DNA of 43,718 nt from Bacteroidales bacterium (GCA_012519515.1 JAAYQC010000192.1:1-43718), one strand, 5' to 3'. Positions 29,268 to 37,719 are shown, counted from the first letter of the stretch. Numbers and translations are program-made. Notes: generated by a model not told the origin, from the sequence alone.

Positions 29268-30056
29268 CTAATCAGATACTTGGGTTTTTATTCCCAGCCT
29301 CCTTACCTGGCCGGCTATCCGGTTGAGATCGGCCAGAGGCACTTTTTTCAGGTCCTCGCCCGCGGGTGTGTCCCTGGAGATGGTATAGATCATCACCTCT
29401 TCCGGCCTGATAAGATCCAGAGTCTTCAGCCATGCCTCAATTTCTTCCGGAGTGGTGTTGTCGATCATGTTGCCCTTGTAGGATCCTCTTAGGAAGAGAG
29501 TCTGGATTATAAGACGGCCCCTGAACTTTTGAAGATCCGCGATGAGCTCCCTGACTTTAACATTTACAGAGGGCTGGTTGTGGATCCTGACCGTGAAGTC
29601 AAATGCCGAGTCGAGTTTTAGAATGTTCTGGTCGGTTTTAAGCAGGGCTTCCCTGATCTCAGGGATGCTTATCCTGGTTGAGTTTGAAAGCACTGCTATT
29701 CCTGCCTCGGGGAAATACCTGTTCCGCAACTCGATGGAATCGTCAATAATTCCCGGGAATTCAGGATGAAGTGTCGGTTCTCCGTTTCCTGCAAACGTGA
29801 TCACATCAGGCGCCAGGCCTTTGATTTTCATTTCAGCAAGTTTGTTTTCAAGCGCTATGTACACCTCCGTCCTTGAAGGCAGCAAGAAGGAAGTGTTGCC
29901 GGGAGTTGCTTCCGGAGTCCAGCCGCATTCACAGTAAATGCAGTTGAAATTGCAGACCTTCCGGTTCAGCGGCAGGAGGTTGATCCCAAGAGATACCCCG
30001 AGCCTTCTGCTCTTTACTGGTCCGAATACTATGCTGTCGAATAAGAATGTTGACAT
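29268..30056 (-). CDS. Radical SAM protein (COG0731-like)
   Basis: A 262-residue radical SAM protein. The N-terminal FGPVKSRRLGVSLGINLLP precedes the cluster motif C35-x3-C39-x2-C42, with an additional Cys44; the segment ITFAGNGEPTLHPEF is the GGE-like SAM motif. This resembles the COG0731 group, related to wyosine-synthesis enzymes but usually lacking their extra domains; substrate unknown. The ATG at 30056 is chosen over an in-frame TTG at 30080. Followed directly by the glycosyltransferase gene. Confidence 0.87.
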   Translation of the reverse strand: MSTFLFDSIVFGPVKSRRLGVSLGINLLPLNRKVCNFNCIYCECGWTPEATPGNTSFLLPSRTEVYIALENKLAEMKIKGLAPDVITFAGNGEPTLHPEFPGIIDDSIELRNRYFPEAGIAVLSNSTRISIPEIREALLKTDQNILKLDSAFDFTVRIHNQPSVNVKVRELIADLQKFRGRLIIQTLFLRGSYKGNMIDNTTPEEIEAWLKTLDLIRPEEVMIYTISRDTPAGEDLKKVPLADLNRIAGQVRRLGIKTQVSD

Positions 30057-30132
30057 TTCCCCGGTAATGAAAGGCTGCAAAGATAGCAGAAATTTGTAAA
30101 ATGGTTACTGATCGTGGCATATCGTCTGAAGA

Positions 30133-30181
30133 ACGGTACGCGGCGAGTGGCACCGCGGTCTCGCGGTCTTGCGGTCTTGTT
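30133..30181. repeat. Module C/B repeat tract
   Basis: GTACGCGGCGAGTGG (C-like text) followed by CCGCGGTC, TCGCGGTC, TTGCGGTC and TTG (B octamers). It is upstream of the radical SAM gene in the 850-base gene-free stretch 30057-30905. Confidence 0.75.
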
Positions 30182-30215
30182 GTCTCTTCCTATGTAGTTG
30201 ACTGTCAGAAATAAA

Positions 30216-30266
30216 GTCCGAAACATGTTATAACATTGTTATAACGGAACGGTACACGGTGCGCGG
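30216..30266. repeat. 51-bp dispersed repeat, copy 1
   Basis: Identical over 51 bases to 33118-33168. Its core holds two copies of the self-complementary octamer GTTATAAC separated by ATT (30227-30245), followed by GGAACGGTACACGGTGCGCGG. Confidence 0.92.
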
Positions 30267-30321
30267 GGTTCTCCTAATGAACATGCGCCACCCGTATTAC
30301 CCCTGGGGAAATTGCTGACGG

Positions 30322-30572
30322 CCACCCTTCCAGGTTGGACCCCAATGCTACTGCCCTTTTCCCCGGGCGAAACCGGGGCTACTGGATGGCCAGCCCTCCA
30401 GGCTGGTTGACATTATGGCATCATCGTCATCTGGCATGTGGTTATTGGAAGGCTTACCCTCAAGACTGAGGTTATTTTGCGATTACTGACACCGGAGGTG
30501 TCATCATCCAATAGCCCGGGTACCGCCCCGGGGGAATAAAGCCCCATACCAGGTGCAACCCTGGAGGGGTTG
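30322..30572. repeat. Cluster of short hairpins (REP-like)
   Basis: Six perfect short hairpins and one imperfect one follow each other: CCCCGG/CCGGGG (30361-30378, loop GCGAAA), CCAGCC/GGCTGG (30390-30406), CCTCA/TGAGG (30458-30471), TGACACC/GGTGTCA (30487-30503), CCCGGG/CCCGGG (30515-30532), CAACCC/GGGTTG (30556-30572), plus CCACCC/GGTTGG with one mismatch (30322-30338). No credible gene covers this stretch. Bases 30573-30905 contain no recognised feature. Confidence 0.7.
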
Positions 30573-30905
30573 ACTCCGATCTGCAGGTGAAAGCTGACAG
30601 TAAAGCGTTTAGCGTACTTTTGGATCAACAACGTGCCACCTCCCTGTCTGGGGATCATAGAACCTCGCGCCGTAATCCTGTTAGTCTACTTCCAAGAAAC
30701 AACACTTTAAAAAGCTTCAGGAACTCCCAAAGCGGGTGTCATTCAAAGAACGTTCTGATGTTTAAAGATACCTTTTTTCTTTTTATTGAGATAATTGAGA
30801 GATGATTTCAGTTAAAAAGAAAAAGGCAAAACACCAGAAGGGCACGGCGCGGGGAGCAGCCTACAAAAATGCGGGAGCATGGAAGATTTTTGGGAGCTGC
30901 GTGGA

Positions 30906-31988
30906 TTACATTCCAAGAGCTTTCTTGTTTCTCATGATAAATTGCGCCAACTCCTTCTCTGAGGGTAGAGCAACTTTATACCTGGATACAAAGACTTTAT
31001 TATCAATATTACCGATAGCATATTTGACAGTTGCTTCATCCTTGTCAGTGCATAATAATATCCCTATCGGTAAATTATCGCCGTCATGCATTTCATTTTC
31101 ACGGTAGTAGTTAAGATAAAAATTCATTTGACCGGCATCAGTATGAAGAAACTTTCTGATCTTAAGGTCAATCAGAACATGGCATTTCAGTACCCTGTGA
31201 TAAAAAACAAGATCTATGTAAAAATGCTCATTATCGACAGTTATTCGTTTCTGCCTGGCTTCAAAACAGAACCCGTTACCGAGCTCCATAAGGAACTCCT
31301 GCAGATGATTAAGCAATGCTGTTTCCAGGTCACTCTCACTCACTTCATCTTTTTGTGGTAGACCAAGGAACTCAAAAACATAGGGATCTCTGATTATATC
31401 TTCTTTCCTGACAGGAACTGCATTTTTATTTTTAGTCTGCAACAAGCCTTTTTTATCAAGAGATAAACCGGTGCGTTCAAATAATAAGCTACCGGTCTGA
31501 CGTTTCAGTTCCCTTACTGACCAGTTACCCTTTATTGTCTCAACTTCATAAAAAAGTCTTTTCAAAGGATCTTCTATCGTAAGCAACTCAATAATATGTG
31601 TAAATGATAACCTGCTCAGGATTATTGCTCCGTCTATGTATTCCCCGTTCTTATTGTCATTCCCGGATTTCTCAGATAGTGACTTCCTTAAAGATTGGTC
31701 AGGCAGTGACTGACCAATTTGAGGATACGTAATATAGAACTGCCGGCATAATTTAAGATTCGTAATAGATACGCCTTTTACACCGCTGTTCTGCAGCTTC
31801 CTTGACAGGCTGTTTAAAAGCTTCTCTCCATATTTTGCCCGGTCCTCGCCACTTTGCTCATACTCTACAATGTAATGACCAAACAGCCAGTTTCGTATTG
31901 TGAGTGACTGGTTAACTGCAGAGACAGCTTTTTCCTGCAAGTATTCATTAGCCTGTTCAAAAGCTTCGATTAACTGCTCAAAGTTCAT
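30906..31988 (-). CDS. YhcG/DUF1016-type PDDEXK nuclease
   Basis: A 360-residue protein of the YhcG family. An N-terminal DUF1016 helical domain (INQSLTIRNWLFGHYIVEYEQ-like segment through LCRQFYITYPQIGQ) is followed by a C-terminal PDDEXK nuclease domain; the core is Asp in FYIDLVFYHR and the D-x-K pair in VLIDLKIRKF, then the typical QMNFYLNYYREN. Such proteins are found in mobile and defence islands; their biological role is unsettled. Its start overlaps the ORF6N gene by 11 bases, so the two are coupled. The lower GC content than nearby genes suggests acquisition. Confidence 0.88.
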   Translation of the reverse strand: MNFEQLIEAFEQANEYLQEKAVSAVNQSLTIRNWLFGHYIVEYEQSGEDRAKYGEKLLNSLSRKLQNSGVKGVSITNLKLCRQFYITYPQIGQSLPDQSLRKSLSEKSGNDNKNGEYIDGAIILSRLSFTHIIELLTIEDPLKRLFYEVETIKGNWSVRELKRQTGSLLFERTGLSLDKKGLLQTKNKNAVPVRKEDIIRDPYVFEFLGLPQKDEVSESDLETALLNHLQEFLMELGNGFCFEARQKRITVDNEHFYIDLVFYHRVLKCHVLIDLKIRKFLHTDAGQMNFYLNYYRENEMHDGDNLPIGILLCTDKDEATVKYAIGNIDNKVFVSRYKVALPSEKELAQFIMRNKKALGM

Positions 31989-32403
31989 TCTTTACGGTTT
32001 TTATTAAATCAAACACTGACATTCCGTTATCATGCAGAAGGTGAACAAAATACTCAATAAACTGCATATGTACCCTTCTCGCTCTTTCACTCCTTAACAG
32101 GCCTCCCAGCATAAGGATCCCTGGTTCCGTCAATGCATATTCTCCTTTGCAGGTTTCTATCATAAAATCAGATGGAAAGCGAGATATGTTCTCCCTGATT
32201 TTTGTTCTGAGATCAGTAACCTTTACTCCATATATCGCGGCAAGATCGACATCTTTTACAACAAGCTTTCCCTGATGCATGAACAAACTCTCCTGCATCA
32301 TTTTTTCTATTGCCAGAAACAAGGAGATATCGCCTTCCATTTCCATAATTCTTATTTCAAAAGTAACTCTTTTAACTCTTTGTATCAAAGTAAAGTACTT
32401 CAT
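31978..32403 (-). CDS. ORF6N-domain protein
   Basis: A 141-residue protein with the ORF6N (KilA-N-related) domain: VVKDVDLAAIYGVKVTDLRTKI, then ENISRFPSDFMIETCKGEYALTEPGILMLGGLLRS. ORF6N proteins are phage- and island-associated putative DNA-binding proteins. The C-terminal 45 residues are helical. The ATG at 32403 overlaps by one base the stop codon of an upstream recombinase remnant (TAATG). It probably regulates or partners the YhcG-type nuclease, but that is inference. Confidence 0.85.
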   Translation of the reverse strand: MKYFTLIQRVKRVTFEIRIMEMEGDISLFLAIEKMMQESLFMHQGKLVVKDVDLAAIYGVKVTDLRTKIRENISRFPSDFMIETCKGEYALTEPGILMLGGLLRSERARRVHMQFIEYFVHLLHDNGMSVFDLIKTVKNEL

Positions 32404-32640
32404 TATTCAAGCGGGTGACACTTGTTTATAGACTCCTGCAAATCCTCAAGATATCCTACCTGGTAGCGCTCCGTCGAGCTAATCCGCTTGTGACCTGCCA
32501 TGTACTGAACTGTCCTCAGATCATCATAATCTGTCTTGCTTATATCTCCATTGTTTTCTACCGTCTCGCGTAGCTTTGATCCATCTAATGTATAATAATA
32601 AAAAATAGATTTGTTTTGTCCGTTCAGATTTATTGCCCGG
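32403..32640 (-). pseudogene. C-terminal remnant of a tyrosine recombinase
   Basis: Reading the minus strand from about 32640 to the TAA at 32405-32403 gives a frame without a start codon whose last part is VQYMAGHKRISSTERYQ, then GYLEDLQESINKCHPLE. This is the C-terminal end of an XerD/phage-integrase-type recombinase from Bacteroidota: it holds the conserved G-H and the nucleophile Tyr (ERYQ). The catalytic Arg and the remaining 250 or so residues are absent. It marks a past integration or deletion next to the ORF6N-YhcG pair. The part before about 32520 has no clear recombinase similarity. Confidence 0.7.
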
Positions 32641-32746
32641 GGTAAGTAGAAAGTTAAAAGTAAAAAGAGTTAAGTGTTTAGCGACATCAAAGAGAAGTTC
32701 GGGGTTCAAGGTTCAAAGTTACTCGCATCCAGAGCTTTGTCGCGTG

Positions 32747-32769
32747 CCGCTCGCCGTTCTTTCGCCCTG
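32747..32769. repeat. Module C to A junction copy
   Basis: GCCGCTCGCCGTTCTTTCGCCCTG is nearly identical to the C-to-A junction at 3125-3148, but the A run is not extended here. Confidence 0.6.
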
Positions 32770-32778
32770 GAGAATGAG

Positions 32779-32812
32779 ATCCCGCATCCCGTGGGAAACC
32801 GGGATGCGGGAT
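32779..32812. repeat. 13-bp perfect inverted repeat
   Basis: ATCCCGCATCCCG and CGGGATGCGGGAT are separated by eight bases (TGGGAAAC). A strong hairpin without a flanking U-run. Confidence 0.85.
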
Positions 32813-32839
32813 GACATTGTGCGGGGGGACTAAAAAGGG

Positions 32840-32910
32840 GGGTGAGGCCGCGGCGAGACTGAAAGCTTTCGGTATTGGAACAAATTGTTCTTCTCGCCGC
32901 GGCCTCACCC
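32840..32910. repeat. 19-bp perfect inverted repeat with 33-base loop
   Basis: GGGTGAGGCCGCGGCGAGA (32840-32858) is the exact reverse complement of 32892-32910. The loop is 33 bases. No gene spans it. Bases 32911-33117 contain no recognised feature. Confidence 0.92.
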
Positions 32911-33117
32911 ATACCCCCCAGTGGCGCCTGTCATCCCTCGCCGAATGTTCTGCAACTTACCTTGCCTGACCCGGTAAAACTTTTCAAAGCGGACAATCAG
33001 TTATACAGCAGTACTGAGGCGAGGGATCCTATCCTGGAATAATGCAAGTGCCGAGGTTATTTGCTATTTGTTTGTACACGGTACGTTGGAAAAACGGTGC
33101 TCTACTTACGATATGCG

Positions 33118-33168
33118 GTCCGAAACATGTTATAACATTGTTATAACGGAACGGTACACGGTGCGCGG
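33118..33168. repeat. 51-bp dispersed repeat, copy 2
   Basis: Exact copy of 30216-30266, with the double GTTATAAC core at 33129-33147. The two copies, in the same orientation, flank the YhcG/ORF6N/recombinase-remnant patch at a distance of 2.9 kb. Confidence 0.92.
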
Positions 33169-33199
33169 CACGCGGTTCGGGGTTCAAGGTGCAGTTCAA

Positions 33200-33380
33200 G
33201 CATTTTAAAGGACCTGCACGACTTGCACGACCTGCAAGACCTGTCCCTGCCCCCCGTGCCCCGTGCTCTGTGCCCTGTGCTCTGTGCCCCGTGCTCTGTG
33301 CCCTGTGCCCCGTGCTCTGAGCCCTGTGCTCTGAGCCCTGTGCCCTGAGCCCTGTGCCCCGCGCCCCGCGCCCCGTGCCC
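33200..33380. repeat. Nonamer tract plus long module A array
   Basis: Three or four GACCTGCAC-type nonamers (about 33207-33240) are followed by some 17 heptamers of GCCCTGT, GCCCCGT, GCTCTGT and GCCCTGA type that run up to base 33380, directly against the amidohydrolase stop codon (33381-33383). Confidence 0.85.
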
Positions 33381-34556
33381 TCACGCCAGCCTCTTCACCC
33401 TGCTCTCGGGCAGCAGCTTCATATTTTGCAGATCAACATCCTGTAAGAGCAGGAGCCCCGGTTTCTTCCCGCTGCTGATGTTGCCGTAATTGTTTTCCTG
33501 CCTGAGGGCCATGGCGCCGTTGAAGGTGGCCCACTTTACCAGATCCTGCAGAGGAATCTCCGGATAGTATGCCTGGAGAACCTTGAGCTCTTCAAGTATG
33601 TCGAGACTTTTATTGGAGGCCAGGCTGTCGGTGCCGATCACTATACGGCAATCCTCGGCGGTTAGGAGATCAAGGGGCGGCACCCTGTTTTCAATGTGAA
33701 GATTTGCCCTGGGACAGAGGCACCAGTAAAGATTTTCCCTGCTTCTGAGCTTTCTGATGGTGTTCCGGTCGACAAAGGTGTTGTGAACCAGGATAAGACT
33801 CCCCGAAGGTGTTATTTCATCCAGAACAGCCGATACATGATCGCTCACCAGTTCCGGATGAGCGGGAAGCAGATCCGACTCGTGAAACGATTCCTTCAGG
33901 GGGCCGTCGTAATACTTCAGGAAGCTCTTTTCTGCCTCAGTCTCCATGAAATGGAATGAAGTGATAATGTTGTTTTCCGTATGTTTTCTGAGAAGACGGA
34001 AGAGGGGAAGTGATATGGAGTAGGCAGCATGAGGTACTATTGAAAACGGGATATTATAGTCCCGCGCTATGGATGCCAGCTGAAGTATTTCCTCCATCCC
34101 GCGGCCTGCCTTTTCCGGCTGAAGTCCGAAGACCTCCAGAAGGTTGATATAGCTGATCCTGCTCTTTTTCTTTATGTCGAAGGTCGTATGGCTGTTGCAG
34201 ATATCGGCACACAGCACAACACCGGCGGAATACATTTCCCTGTCGGCTTCGGCGGCAGAAAAAAGCATGCTTTCATATCTGCTATCCCTTTTGGTCCGGA
34301 AATTCCTGAGAAAATCTGCCAGTCCTTTCCCCGGTGGCAGATACCCTTTCATGTGAGAAAGTTCGAGGTGGCAATGGCAGTTGACAAAGCCCGGTATGAT
34401 GATTCCATTGTGAAACTCGGCGGAAGGCCTTTCCGTATGATTGTCTCCCGAATCCTTCACGGCTACAATGGTTCCGTCATTGTCGACAGAGACTATTCCA
34501 CGCTTCAGCGGCGAAGCGTCGCCTGTGAAAATATACTGGGCTGAAAAATGCTTCAT
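33381..34556 (-). CDS. Amidohydrolase (cytosine deaminase/TRZ-ATZ type)
   Basis: A 391-residue metal-dependent hydrolase of the amidohydrolase superfamily. N-terminal beta part (YIFTGDASPLKRGIVSVD), metal motif H61-x-H63 in VNCHCHLELSH, further ligands in HFMETEAE and LVHNTFVD, and the conserved Asp in VIGTDSLASN. The pattern fits deaminases/chlorohydrolases acting on ring C-N bonds (guanine deaminase, SAH/MTA deaminase or aminofutalosine deaminase types); the substrate cannot be fixed from motifs. The ATG at 34556 overlaps the stop of the DUF4296 gene (ATGA). The last gene of the rbfA operon; a repeat array abuts its stop. Confidence 0.85.
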   Translation of the reverse strand: MKHFSAQYIFTGDASPLKRGIVSVDNDGTIVAVKDSGDNHTERPSAEFHNGIIIPGFVNCHCHLELSHMKGYLPPGKGLADFLRNFRTKRDSRYESMLFSAAEADREMYSAGVVLCADICNSHTTFDIKKKSRISYINLLEVFGLQPEKAGRGMEEILQLASIARDYNIPFSIVPHAAYSISLPLFRLLRKHTENNIITSFHFMETEAEKSFLKYYDGPLKESFHESDLLPAHPELVSDHVSAVLDEITPSGSLILVHNTFVDRNTIRKLRSRENLYWCLCPRANLHIENRVPPLDLLTAEDCRIVIGTDSLASNKSLDILEELKVLQAYYPEIPLQDLVKWATFNGAMALRQENNYGNISSGKKPGLLLLQDVDLQNMKLLPESRVKRLA

Positions 34557-35332
34557 TTTGAGATTTTCGAACGGGAGAGGACAACATTGTTTATGCACTG
34601 ATGGTAAATCAGGTCAGGAGCAAGGGCCTCCCCGGTGAACCATCCCCTGAGCCGGCTCTCTCCGCGATAGGGATTTTTTATAGTGAGGGTGTAAGTGTGA
34701 GGACGTCCATCCTTCAAAAGCCTGACGGGAGTGATGGCTGTTCTTTTTTCAATGGCTCCCGAATCGGTCTGTGAGAACCAGAATCCCACATGAGGGTCAG
34801 CCGTCTGATCGTCGGGGTAGATTATTATTGTGAAACTAAGATAAAGAGTCCCAAAGAAACTGCCCTGCATATCGACCCAGGGAATGTTGGCGCTGTCAGG
34901 TCCGGGAAGGTGGTAAAAACGCTCGCCCTGCCAGATATTAAGGCTTCTGGAGTCGAAAGTCAGAAGGTCCTTGTCGGCTATCGACTCCATCTCACTCAGT
35001 TTTCCAAGCACCTTATCGTAGATCTTCACAAGCCGTTTGGGTTTTCTGATGAAATAGTACCTCATCGTCCTTTCCATTTCATCCTTTGTATAGCCATGTT
35101 TTTCAATTATATCGATGTAGCACTGGAGCGTGTCGCTTTCATTGAATTTATATCTTACTTCAGGTATGCCAAGCAGGCCGTCGGCAAGGTAAGAGTCGGT
35201 AAGAATAGAAGTGAGATCAGCGGGCGGTATCAGATCCTTGTGCTCGGCCTTGCTTCTGCGGCCGGCGCATGAGGCGGTAGCAATCAGAATGACAAGCAGA
35301 AAGGGGATGATATGTCGTCTGACTGAACTCAT
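34553..35332 (-). CDS. DUF4296 lipoprotein
   Basis: A 259-residue protein with an N-terminal signal (RRHIIPFLLVILIATASCAG) ending in a lipobox Cys22. The domain starting IPPADLTSILTDSYLADGLL and continuing through YIDIIEKHGYTKDEMERTMRYYF is the DUF4296 pattern of Bacteroidota. The C-terminal half (about 130-259) is rich in strands and has no known motif. Probably an outer-membrane or periplasmic lipoprotein of unknown function. Nine bases downstream of the LolC/E-like permease gene. Confidence 0.85.
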   Translation of the reverse strand: MSSVRRHIIPFLLVILIATASCAGRRSKAEHKDLIPPADLTSILTDSYLADGLLGIPEVRYKFNESDTLQCYIDIIEKHGYTKDEMERTMRYYFIRKPKRLVKIYDKVLGKLSEMESIADKDLLTFDSRSLNIWQGERFYHLPGPDSANIPWVDMQGSFFGTLYLSFTIIIYPDDQTADPHVGFWFSQTDSGAIEKRTAITPVRLLKDGRPHTYTLTIKNPYRGESRLRGWFTGEALAPDLIYHQCINNVVLSRSKISK

Positions 35333-35341
35333 GGCCCGAAT

Positions 35342-36562
35342 TTAATCATTCTTCAGATACTTAATAGTCAGAAAGCGAACCGGGTACCAGGCTGCCCAGA
35401 ATCCTATCAGCAGCACGGTGAGAGGTACGACGATGAAATCCCTGATCTTCATCTCAACCGGATAGGCTTTGACAATAAGTGAGTCGCTCTGAAGGCTTAC
35501 AATCCCGTACTTCTGTTGTATCCAGCAGATCAGAAAACCCAGAACGATACCTGCAATTGCTCCTATTATCGAAATAAGCCAACCTTCGAAGATGAATATT
35601 TTCCTGATAAGCGTGTTATCGGCGCCAAGGCTCCGGAGTATGCCGATGTCCCTTTCCTTCTCGATAATCAGCATGGTAAGCGATCCTATGATGCTGAACG
35701 ATGCAACTATAAGTATAAGAGTGAGAATCAGAAAAATGGCAAGCCTTTCCGATCGCATCACCTTGTAAAATATTTCTTGTTGCTCATATTTGTTCTGCAC
35801 TATGTAGCCGTCGTTGAAAATGTTCGTTACCTCCTTCTGTACATCCGCCTCTTTGGCTCCGGCTTCAAACTTGATCTCCAGTGAAGTCACTTCCGACTCG
35901 TATTCAAGAAGCTCACGGGCAAAACCGATAGGCACAAACACGTACTTTGAGTCAAATTCCTGTTCCACCTGGAATATTCCCGAGGGAAAGATATAGTTCC
36001 TTATAAATGCATTTTCAGGATCGAGGTCAACCTTTCCGGTCCTTTTCGGGACATATATATTCAAGGGTGTGATAAAGTTTATCCTCATCCCCAGGTAGTT
36101 TGCAATCCCTATGCCGGGTACGGCAAAAGGCCTTCCCTGGTCCGACATAAGAGTGAATTCCCCGTCCCACATGGAGCTATCGACGCCGGTAACCCTGGAG
36201 TAGTTTTCATCAACACCCTTTATGGTGGCAACAAACTGCCTGTCGCCATACCTGAGCAGTGCATTTTCCTCGACGCACAGGGAATAACAGGCAACGCCGT
36301 TCACGCTTGAAAGCATGCTTAGTGAAGCCTGAGCGGGGATGAAGGTTTTTCCTTCCGCTGCCGTGATCTTCAGGTCGGGATCGAAGGTGTTGAATATCGA
36401 CCTTACCAGGGTTTCGAGGCCGTTGAACACCGAAAGAACTATGATGAGGGCCATGGTGCCTACAGTGACTCCGGCAACTGATATCGAGGAAATGACGTTG
36501 ATGGCATTCCTTGATTTTTTTGCAAAGAGATACCTTTTGGCTATGTAAAGCGGAAGTTTCAA
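35342..36562 (-). CDS. FtsX-like permease, LolC/E type
   Basis: A 406-residue permease: one N-terminal helix (NAINVISSISVAGVTVGTMALIIVLSVFNG), a large periplasmic domain (about 50-265) and three C-terminal helices forming the FtsX fold (ILTLILIVASFSIIGSLTMLIIEKERDIGILRSLGA). This is the membrane subunit of a lipoprotein-releasing or MacB-like ABC system; in Bacteroidota it commonly lies next to rbfA. No ATPase subunit is adjacent. Four bases after the methyltransferase gene. Confidence 0.88.
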   Translation of the reverse strand: MKLPLYIAKRYLFAKKSRNAINVISSISVAGVTVGTMALIIVLSVFNGLETLVRSIFNTFDPDLKITAAEGKTFIPAQASLSMLSSVNGVACYSLCVEENALLRYGDRQFVATIKGVDENYSRVTGVDSSMWDGEFTLMSDQGRPFAVPGIGIANYLGMRINFITPLNIYVPKRTGKVDLDPENAFIRNYIFPSGIFQVEQEFDSKYVFVPIGFARELLEYESEVTSLEIKFEAGAKEADVQKEVTNIFNDGYIVQNKYEQQEIFYKVMRSERLAIFLILTLILIVASFSIIGSLTMLIIEKERDIGILRSLGADNTLIRKIFIFEGWLISIIGAIAGIVLGFLICWIQQKYGIVSLQSDSLIVKAYPVEMKIRDFIVVPLTVLLIGFWAAWYPVRFLTIKYLKND

Positions 36563-36566
36563 TTTT

Positions 36567-37376
36567 TTACCTGATTGCCGAAACCAGCAGGCCGGTTCCT
36601 GTTTTATGCGTCAAAAAGATATCAAAAAAGTTGAGAATAACAGCCACCGGGAAGGTGAACATATAGTAAAAAGGAAGAATGATCATAAAGAGCTTTGACC
36701 GGTTCAGCATCCTGATGGGATATTTCATCGAAAGGCGCCATGAAACCGATCCGGGCTTACCGTAAGTGTATGCCGTACGGATATTCCTGAAACCCGCCGA
36801 TTCAAGTTTCCTTGTTATATCACCTATGCCATAGCCGTTTCTGACGTGCTCCTCGATGAAAGATGTCTCACCTTCGCCGTAAACATCCGATCCTCCCATG
36901 TCGGAAGGTGTGGATATCAGCAACGTTCCTCCCGGTTTGAGAGCCCTGAAGAAATTCCTGAACACGAGCTCATCACTTTCTATATGTTCCATCACATCAA
37001 CCGAAAGTATGAAATCGTAGACATCCTCCTCTTTCAGTTCGGTAAGGTCAAGCTTATCGCAGATCACCCTTTCCGAGAGTCCTGTCATTCTGAAAAACTC
37101 CCTTGTGCTTTCTATGTGTTCCGGATCGATGTCGACTGCCTTAATCTTCCAGTTCCGGTTCATCCTGCTCATCCTCCATGTGTATTGCCCGAAACCCGAA
37201 CCCGCATCAAGGATCATGGCTTCGCCCGGGTACTTTTTTGTCAGGACCTTGAGAGCCTTTCTGACATGCCAGGCCCTCAGGAGAAGCAGGTCGAGGGAAA
37301 GGTAGAACAGCTTTCTCATCACAACAGGACCAGAAAAGATCCCTCCAATCATCTTCTTGACAGGATAGTACTGCAT
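36567..37376 (-). CDS. Class I SAM-dependent methyltransferase
   Basis: A 269-residue protein with the SAM-binding motif LDAGSGFGQYTWRM (56-69), the acidic motif AVDIDPEH, and VMEHIESDELVFRNFFRALKPGGTLLIS typical of small-molecule or lipid methyltransferases. The C-terminus ends in a hydrophobic helix pair (LFMIILPFYYMFTFPVAVILNFF), implying membrane association. The acceptor is unknown; the UbiE/tellurite-type fold gives no substrate. Four bases after rbfA. Confidence 0.85.
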   Translation of the reverse strand: MQYYPVKKMIGGIFSGPVVMRKLFYLSLDLLLLRAWHVRKALKVLTKKYPGEAMILDAGSGFGQYTWRMSRMNRNWKIKAVDIDPEHIESTREFFRMTGLSERVICDKLDLTELKEEDVYDFILSVDVMEHIESDELVFRNFFRALKPGGTLLISTPSDMGGSDVYGEGETSFIEEHVRNGYGIGDITRKLESAGFRNIRTAYTYGKPGSVSWRLSMKYPIRMLNRSKLFMIILPFYYMFTFPVAVILNFFDIFLTHKTGTGLLVSAIR

Positions 37377-37380
37377 AACG

Positions 37381-37719
37381 TCAGGATTTCAGGATACGAT
37401 CAATATTATCAATGTAATCAAGGCTGTCGTCGATGAAAAAGGATATTTCGGGTACTATGCGAAGCTGCTTTCCCACTTTCCGGCCTATCTCGTACCTGAT
37501 CTTCGGGGAGTGATCCTGAATTCCCTTCATAATATCCTCCTGGCCATCCGAAGGGAATATGCTGATATATATCCGGGCTACCGAAAGATCGGGACTTATC
37601 CTGACTCTCGTTACCGAGATCATTTTACCGCGAGCAAACTCATTCCCCTTCCTGAGGAAGAGGTCGGCTGCCTCCTTTTGCAGGAGCCTGGATACTTTTT
37701 TCTGTCTCGTTGATTCCAT
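37381..37719 (-). CDS. rbfA: Ribosome-binding factor A
   Basis: A 112-residue RbfA, a 30S maturation factor with a KH-like fold. It begins MESTRQKKVSRLLQKEAADLF and contains the family pattern TRVRISPDLSVARIYISIF and the ending ISFFIDDSLDYIDNIDRIL. The ATG at 37719 is chosen because it gives the family length; the frame stays open upstream to 37965 but that part overlaps trpS and the divergent promoter region. First gene of the five-gene operon ending with the amidohydrolase. Confidence 0.92.
   Translation of the reverse strand: MESTRQKKVSRLLQKEAADLFLRKGNEFARGKMISVTRVRISPDLSVARIYISIFPSDGQEDIMKGIQDHSPKIRYEIGRKVGKQLRIVPEISFFIDDSLDYIDNIDRILKS

Noticed and set aside
30413-30805. Frames of 72-81 codons in the hairpin cluster and beyond
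   Set aside because: No similarity to any family I recognise, low-complexity relation to the hairpins, and no start context or neighbours supporting a gene.
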